16,317 nt of DNA, from positions 1-16,317 of the forward strand of contig NZ_BAAAKI010000019.1 in NCBI RefSeq assembly GCF_039527675.1, read 5' to 3'. Position numbers and translations under genes: made by a program. Position 1 is the stretch's first letter, and every line of letters begins with the position of its first letter. Positions 13,526 through 16,317 of this stretch are shown here, piece by piece. The notes beneath the pieces are model-generated. The model was given only the letters and a program-made list of their open reading frames with translations, was not told the DNA's origin and searched no databases. Origin of the DNA: Luteococcus sanguinis (GTDB lineage: Bacteria > Actinomycetota > Actinomycetes > Propionibacteriales > Propionibacteriaceae).

Positions 13526-15283
13526 ATGTTCAGCTTCCTCGCTGACGCCCCTCGGCACTTCTTCTTCACCGGCAAGGGCGGCGTGGGCAAGACCAGTATC
13601 GCGTGCGCGACGGCCGTCCGCCTGGCCCGTCAGGGTAAGCGCGTGCTGCTGGTCAGCACCGACCCTGCCAGCAACGTCGCCCAGGTCTTCGGCGTGACCA
13701 TCGGCAACAAGGTCACACAGATCCCCGCCGTGCCGGGATTGGCCGCGTTGGAGATCAACCCTGACCAGGCGGCTGCCGCCTACCGTGACAAGCTCCTCGA
13801 GCCGGTTCGGGCCATCCTGCCGATCAAGGAGATCGAGGCCATCACCGAGCAACTGTCCGGTTCGTGCACCACGGAGATTGCCTCGTTCAACGAGTTCACC
13901 GACCTGCTGGCCGACCCGGAGATGACTCGTGACTACGACCACGTGATCTTCGACACGGCACCCACAGGTCACACCATCCGCCTGCTGCAGCTGCCCGGCA
14001 GCTGGACCAGCTACCTCGACAACGGCAAGGGCGACGCCTCCTGCTTGGGACCGATGAGCGGGCTGGAGAAGAACCGCGCCAGCTATCGTGCCGCGGTCCA
14101 GGCCTTGACCGATCCGACGCGCACCCGACTGGTGCTCATCGCCCGGGCCCAACAGTCCACCCTGCGTGAGGTGGCTCGCACCCTCCAGGAACTGGCCGAG
14201 CTCGACATCCATGCGACCAACCTCGTGGTAAACGGCCAGCTCCCGGCATCCGCCGCGACCGATGACCTCTCGCGTGCCATCCACGCCCGCGAGCAGACGG
14301 CCCTCAGCCGAATGCCGGCAGCGTTGGCGGCACTGCCACGCGACACCATCGAGCTCAAGTCGGTCAACATGGTCGGCCTCGACGCTCTCGAGACCCTGCT
14401 CGACGAGCGCGTCGACGTCGCCGCTGCCGAGGAACCGCAGACCAGCGGGAACGATGTGACGATGCCCCGTCTTGCCGCTCTGGTTGATGAGCTGGCCCGG
14501 GCAGACCACGGCCTGGTGATGGCCATGGGCAAGGGAGGTGTCGGCAAGACGACCCTGGCCGCCGCCATCGCGGTGGCCTTGGTGCAGCGCGGCAAAAAGG
14601 TCCTGCTCACCACCACCGACCCCGCTGCCCACTTGGCCAGTACCCTCGAGGGAGACGTGCCGGGCCTCGAGGTCAGCGTGATCGACCCCGAGCAGGCGAC
14701 CCAGGAGTACCGCGACCGCGTGATGGCTTCCAAGGGTGCCAAACTGGGCGAGGCTGGCCGCGCCGCCCTCGCCGAAGACCTCATGAGCCCCTGCACCGAG
14801 GAGATCGCTGTCTTCCAACAGTTCAGCCGCGCCGTGAACAAGGCCCGCGACCAGTTCGTCATCATGGACACCGCGCCCACCGGCCACACCCTGCTGCTCA
14901 TGGACGCCACCGGCGCCTACCACCGCGACATCACCCGACACCTCGACGACGACCAGCGCGGCCACGTCACCACCCCTTTGATGCGTCTGCAGGATCCCCA
15001 GCACACCAAGGTCGTGGTCGTCACCCTGCCCGAGACCACCCCTGTCACCGAGGCACGGGCCCTCGCTGCCGATCTCGAGCGCGCCAGCATCCACCCCTGG
15101 GCGTGGGTGGTGAACAATTCCTTGGCCGCGGCCCGTCCCACCAGCCCGCTGTTGGCCACCCGCGCTCGCTCGGAGCAGCAACAGCTGGATCAAGTCGCCA
15201 CCAGTGCATCCCGGTGGGCAGTAGTGCCCACTCAGACGGCTGAACCCATTGGTGCGAAGAGACTCACCGCGCTTGGCCAGTGA
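13526..15283 (+). CDS. arsA: ArsA arsenical pump-driving ATPase, two-domain
   Basis: A 585-residue cytosolic ATPase that energises arsenite extrusion through a membrane pump. Two homologous halves are present: FFFTGKGGVGKTSIACA (P-loop 16-23) and VMAMGKGGVGKTTLAAA (P-loop 335-342). Each half has the DTAPTGHT switch/signature motif (from residues 143 and 448). Three cysteines, Cys114 (SGSCTTEIA), Cys173 (DASCLGPM) and Cys423 (SPCTEEIA), match the three metalloid-site cysteines of E. coli ArsA (113, 172, 422). AGGAGA at 13515-13520 sits 5 nt before the ATG. The length is normal. ArsD precedes it; the membrane partner ArsB or Acr3 is not in the window. Confidence 0.96.
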   Translation: MFSFLADAPRHFFFTGKGGVGKTSIACATAVRLARQGKRVLLVSTDPASNVAQVFGVTIGNKVTQIPAVPGLAALEINPDQAAAAYRDKLLEPVRAILPIKEIEAITEQLSGSCTTEIASFNEFTDLLADPEMTRDYDHVIFDTAPTGHTIRLLQLPGSWTSYLDNGKGDASCLGPMSGLEKNRASYRAAVQALTDPTRTRLVLIARAQQSTLREVARTLQELAELDIHATNLVVNGQLPASAATDDLSRAIHAREQTALSRMPAALAALPRDTIELKSVNMVGLDALETLLDERVDVAAAEEPQTSGNDVTMPRLAALVDELARADHGLVMAMGKGGVGKTTLAAAIAVALVQRGKKVLLTTTDPAAHLASTLEGDVPGLEVSVIDPEQATQEYRDRVMASKGAKLGEAGRAALAEDLMSPCTEEIAVFQQFSRAVNKARDQFVIMDTAPTGHTLLLMDATGAYHRDITRHLDDDQRGHVTTPLMRLQDPQHTKVVVVTLPETTPVTEARALAADLERASIHPWAWVVNNSLAAARPTSPLLATRARSEQQQLDQVATSASRWAVVPTQTAEPIGAKRLTALGQ

Positions 15284-15298
15284 CCCTTGCCCAGCAGC

Positions 15299-15340
15299 CA
15301 CCCGGCTGCCAGCCCATCCCCCAGGGTTGGCAGCCGGGTG
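15299..15340 (+). terminator. Strong hairpin after arsA
   Basis: CACCCGGCTGCCA (15299-15311) pairs perfectly with TGGCAGCCGGGTG (15328-15340). A G-T wobble plus three more G-C pairs extend the stem to 17 bp around an 8-nt loop. It starts 15 nt after the arsA stop, ideal for ending the arsDA transcript. No long T-run follows. It also faces the end of the convergent transposase and may serve both. Confidence 0.75.
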
Positions 15341-15369
15341 CCGTGTGGGTCTGATGCTCCTATCTCCCG

Positions 15370-16317
15370 TCAAGCGGCTTGGAGCCATTCTCGGTAGCGC
15401 TGGGCCAGGGTGTCGTCTCGGCGTTTGCCGAGTTCGATCTCGGAGATGTGGGCAGGCCAGACGTTGAAGTGCTGGGCGACGGTGGTGAGGGTGAGGTTCT
15501 TGTCCTGACGGGTGGGGCGCAGGTCGGTGTAGTTCGGGATCTCGCAGTGCCCGGTCAGCGCGCGGAACACTTCGCGGGCGACGGTGCTTGTCCCGGTAGT
15601 CCCGGGTGCGCTGGTCGTGGCTCATTCGGACCTTGACGATCTGGTGCAGGGCCCAGTTCGCTTGTCGGTCACCGCCGCGGGACAGGCGGTGGCGTTGGGT
15701 CTTGCCGGAGGACACGGGGATGGGGCTGGTCCTGCAGAGTGCTGCGAAGGATGCTGGGCTGCGCAACCGCTCGGGATTGTCACCGGCGGTGACCACCAAG
15801 ATCGCGGCCAGGGCCGGGCCGATGCCGTGGATGGCGCGCAGCCCGGGGTTCCTCGCGGTGGTGTGGGTGTCGAGTTGCTCGTCGAGGTCGTCGATCTCGC
15901 CACGGAGGTACTGGTGCCGCCGGGCCAGGCTGCGCAGGGCCCGCAAGATGGTGGCGTCGGCGAGGTCACGGACCTGGTCCGGGCGGGAGGCGGCCAGCAG
16001 GTCGATGAGCTTGTCACGGCTGACGTGGCGGTATTTGTCACGCAGGCGGGGATTCGCGTTGACCACGATGGAGCCGATCTGGCGCCAGCAGGCCTGCAGG
16101 GACTTGTTGGCACTGCGACGGGTCACCACGAGGGCGTGGTTCGATCGTGTCGTGCTTGGGGTGGGTGGTTGCCTCGCCGGAGACCACCGAGCGGGCGGCG
16201 CGGTAGGCGTCGAGGCGGTCGGTCTCGCCTTGTTTGCGGCGCCCCGCGGGACGGGTGCGGTTGACCTCAACCACCTGGATACCGTTGCGGCGCAAGGCCG
16301 CGGTGATCCCGACGCCG
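15370..16317 (-). pseudogene. IS110-family transposase, partial and frameshifted
   Basis: This is a DEDD-type transposase of the IS110 family, with the 5' end beyond the window. From the right edge it reads GVGITAALRRNGIQVVEVNR, then KQGETDRLDAYRAARSV (the DEDD domain's GKSDxxDA equivalent). A frame break follows near 16130-16145, after HPKHDTIE. The next frame carries VVTRRSANKSLQACWRQIGS, a coiled segment (LDEQLDTHT), and GLRAIHGIGPALAAILVVTAGD plus SPASFAALCRTSPIPVSSGKT, the Transposase_20 domain. A second break lies near 15580-15595, where RTRDYRDK passes to VAREVFRALTGHCEIP in another frame. The C-terminus (RPTRQDKNLTLTTVAQHFNVWPAHISEIELGKRRDD) looks like an XRE-type helix-turn-helix. 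With two frame breaks it is probably inactive. IS110 elements have no terminal repeats, so the left boundary (somewhere in 15341-15369) is not visible. Confidence 0.85.

Noticed and set aside
13325..16270. Minus-strand open frame of 981 codons
   Set aside because: Only its upstream part is the IS110 catalytic region; the rest is the antisense of arsA and arsD, low-complexity and without domain motifs. It is open because of GC-rich codon bias.
1..16317. CRISPR array, tRNA, rRNA or integron attC series
   Set aside because: No spaced direct repeats, cloverleaf or conserved rRNA segments were seen, and the small genes are on both strands without a recurring inter-gene element.

Overview
The window is high-GC DNA with dense, mostly short genes, GTG/TTG starts and frequent 1-4 nt gene overlaps. 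Protein types suggest an actinobacterium (Propionibacteriales/Micrococcales-like): a conjugation ATPase of the actinobacterial integrative-element type, a single-cysteine arsenate reductase-like protein that fits a mycothiol user, and an IS110 transposase with an XRE-like tail. No species-level marker, rRNA or tRNA is present.

Region 1 (about 1-8190) is a run of small, unrelated single-domain enzymes and regulators on both strands. They are a frameshifted GNAT acetyltransferase, a MerR regulator with a GyrI-like effector domain, a VOC (glyoxalase-fold) protein, a P-loop kinase-like protein, the 3' remnant of an EamA permease fused onto a Nudix hydrolase, a DinB-family protein, a HAD hydrolase, a Tyr phosphatase, an APH-like phosphotransferase, a RimJ-type GNAT, and a divergent TetR / dihydrofolate-reductase-like pair. 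None form an obvious pathway. This looks like an accessory reservoir of detoxification, resistance and house-cleaning genes that includes decayed members.

Region 2 (about 8190-12158) is a fragment of a conjugative element. It has a two-TM protein tightly followed by a type IV coupling-protein ATPase that is broken by a stop near its start and a one-base insertion in the middle. Next come an unnamed conserved protein and, overlapping it by 4 nt, a sigma-70-like factor. A 450 bp gene-free stretch with a perfect 17-bp stem hairpin separates this from region 3.

Region 3 (12159-15340) is a compact arsenic module. arsR and an arsC-like phosphatase-fold gene are transcribed leftward, and arsD and arsA rightward, from a shared 106 bp control region holding two ArsR-type dyads and two overlapping face-to-face promoters. 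ArsD carries four Cys-Cys pairs in its tail. ArsA has both ATPase halves and all three metal-site cysteines. No membrane pump (arsB/acr3) is present: arsA is followed by a strong hairpin terminator and then by a damaged, partly visible IS110 transposase (15370 to beyond the end).

Four genes carry frame lesions (GNAT, coupling protein, and two in the IS110 transposase), and a fifth is a gene-gene fusion (Nudix/EamA). This means either real decay of a mobile/accessory island or indel errors in the assembly.
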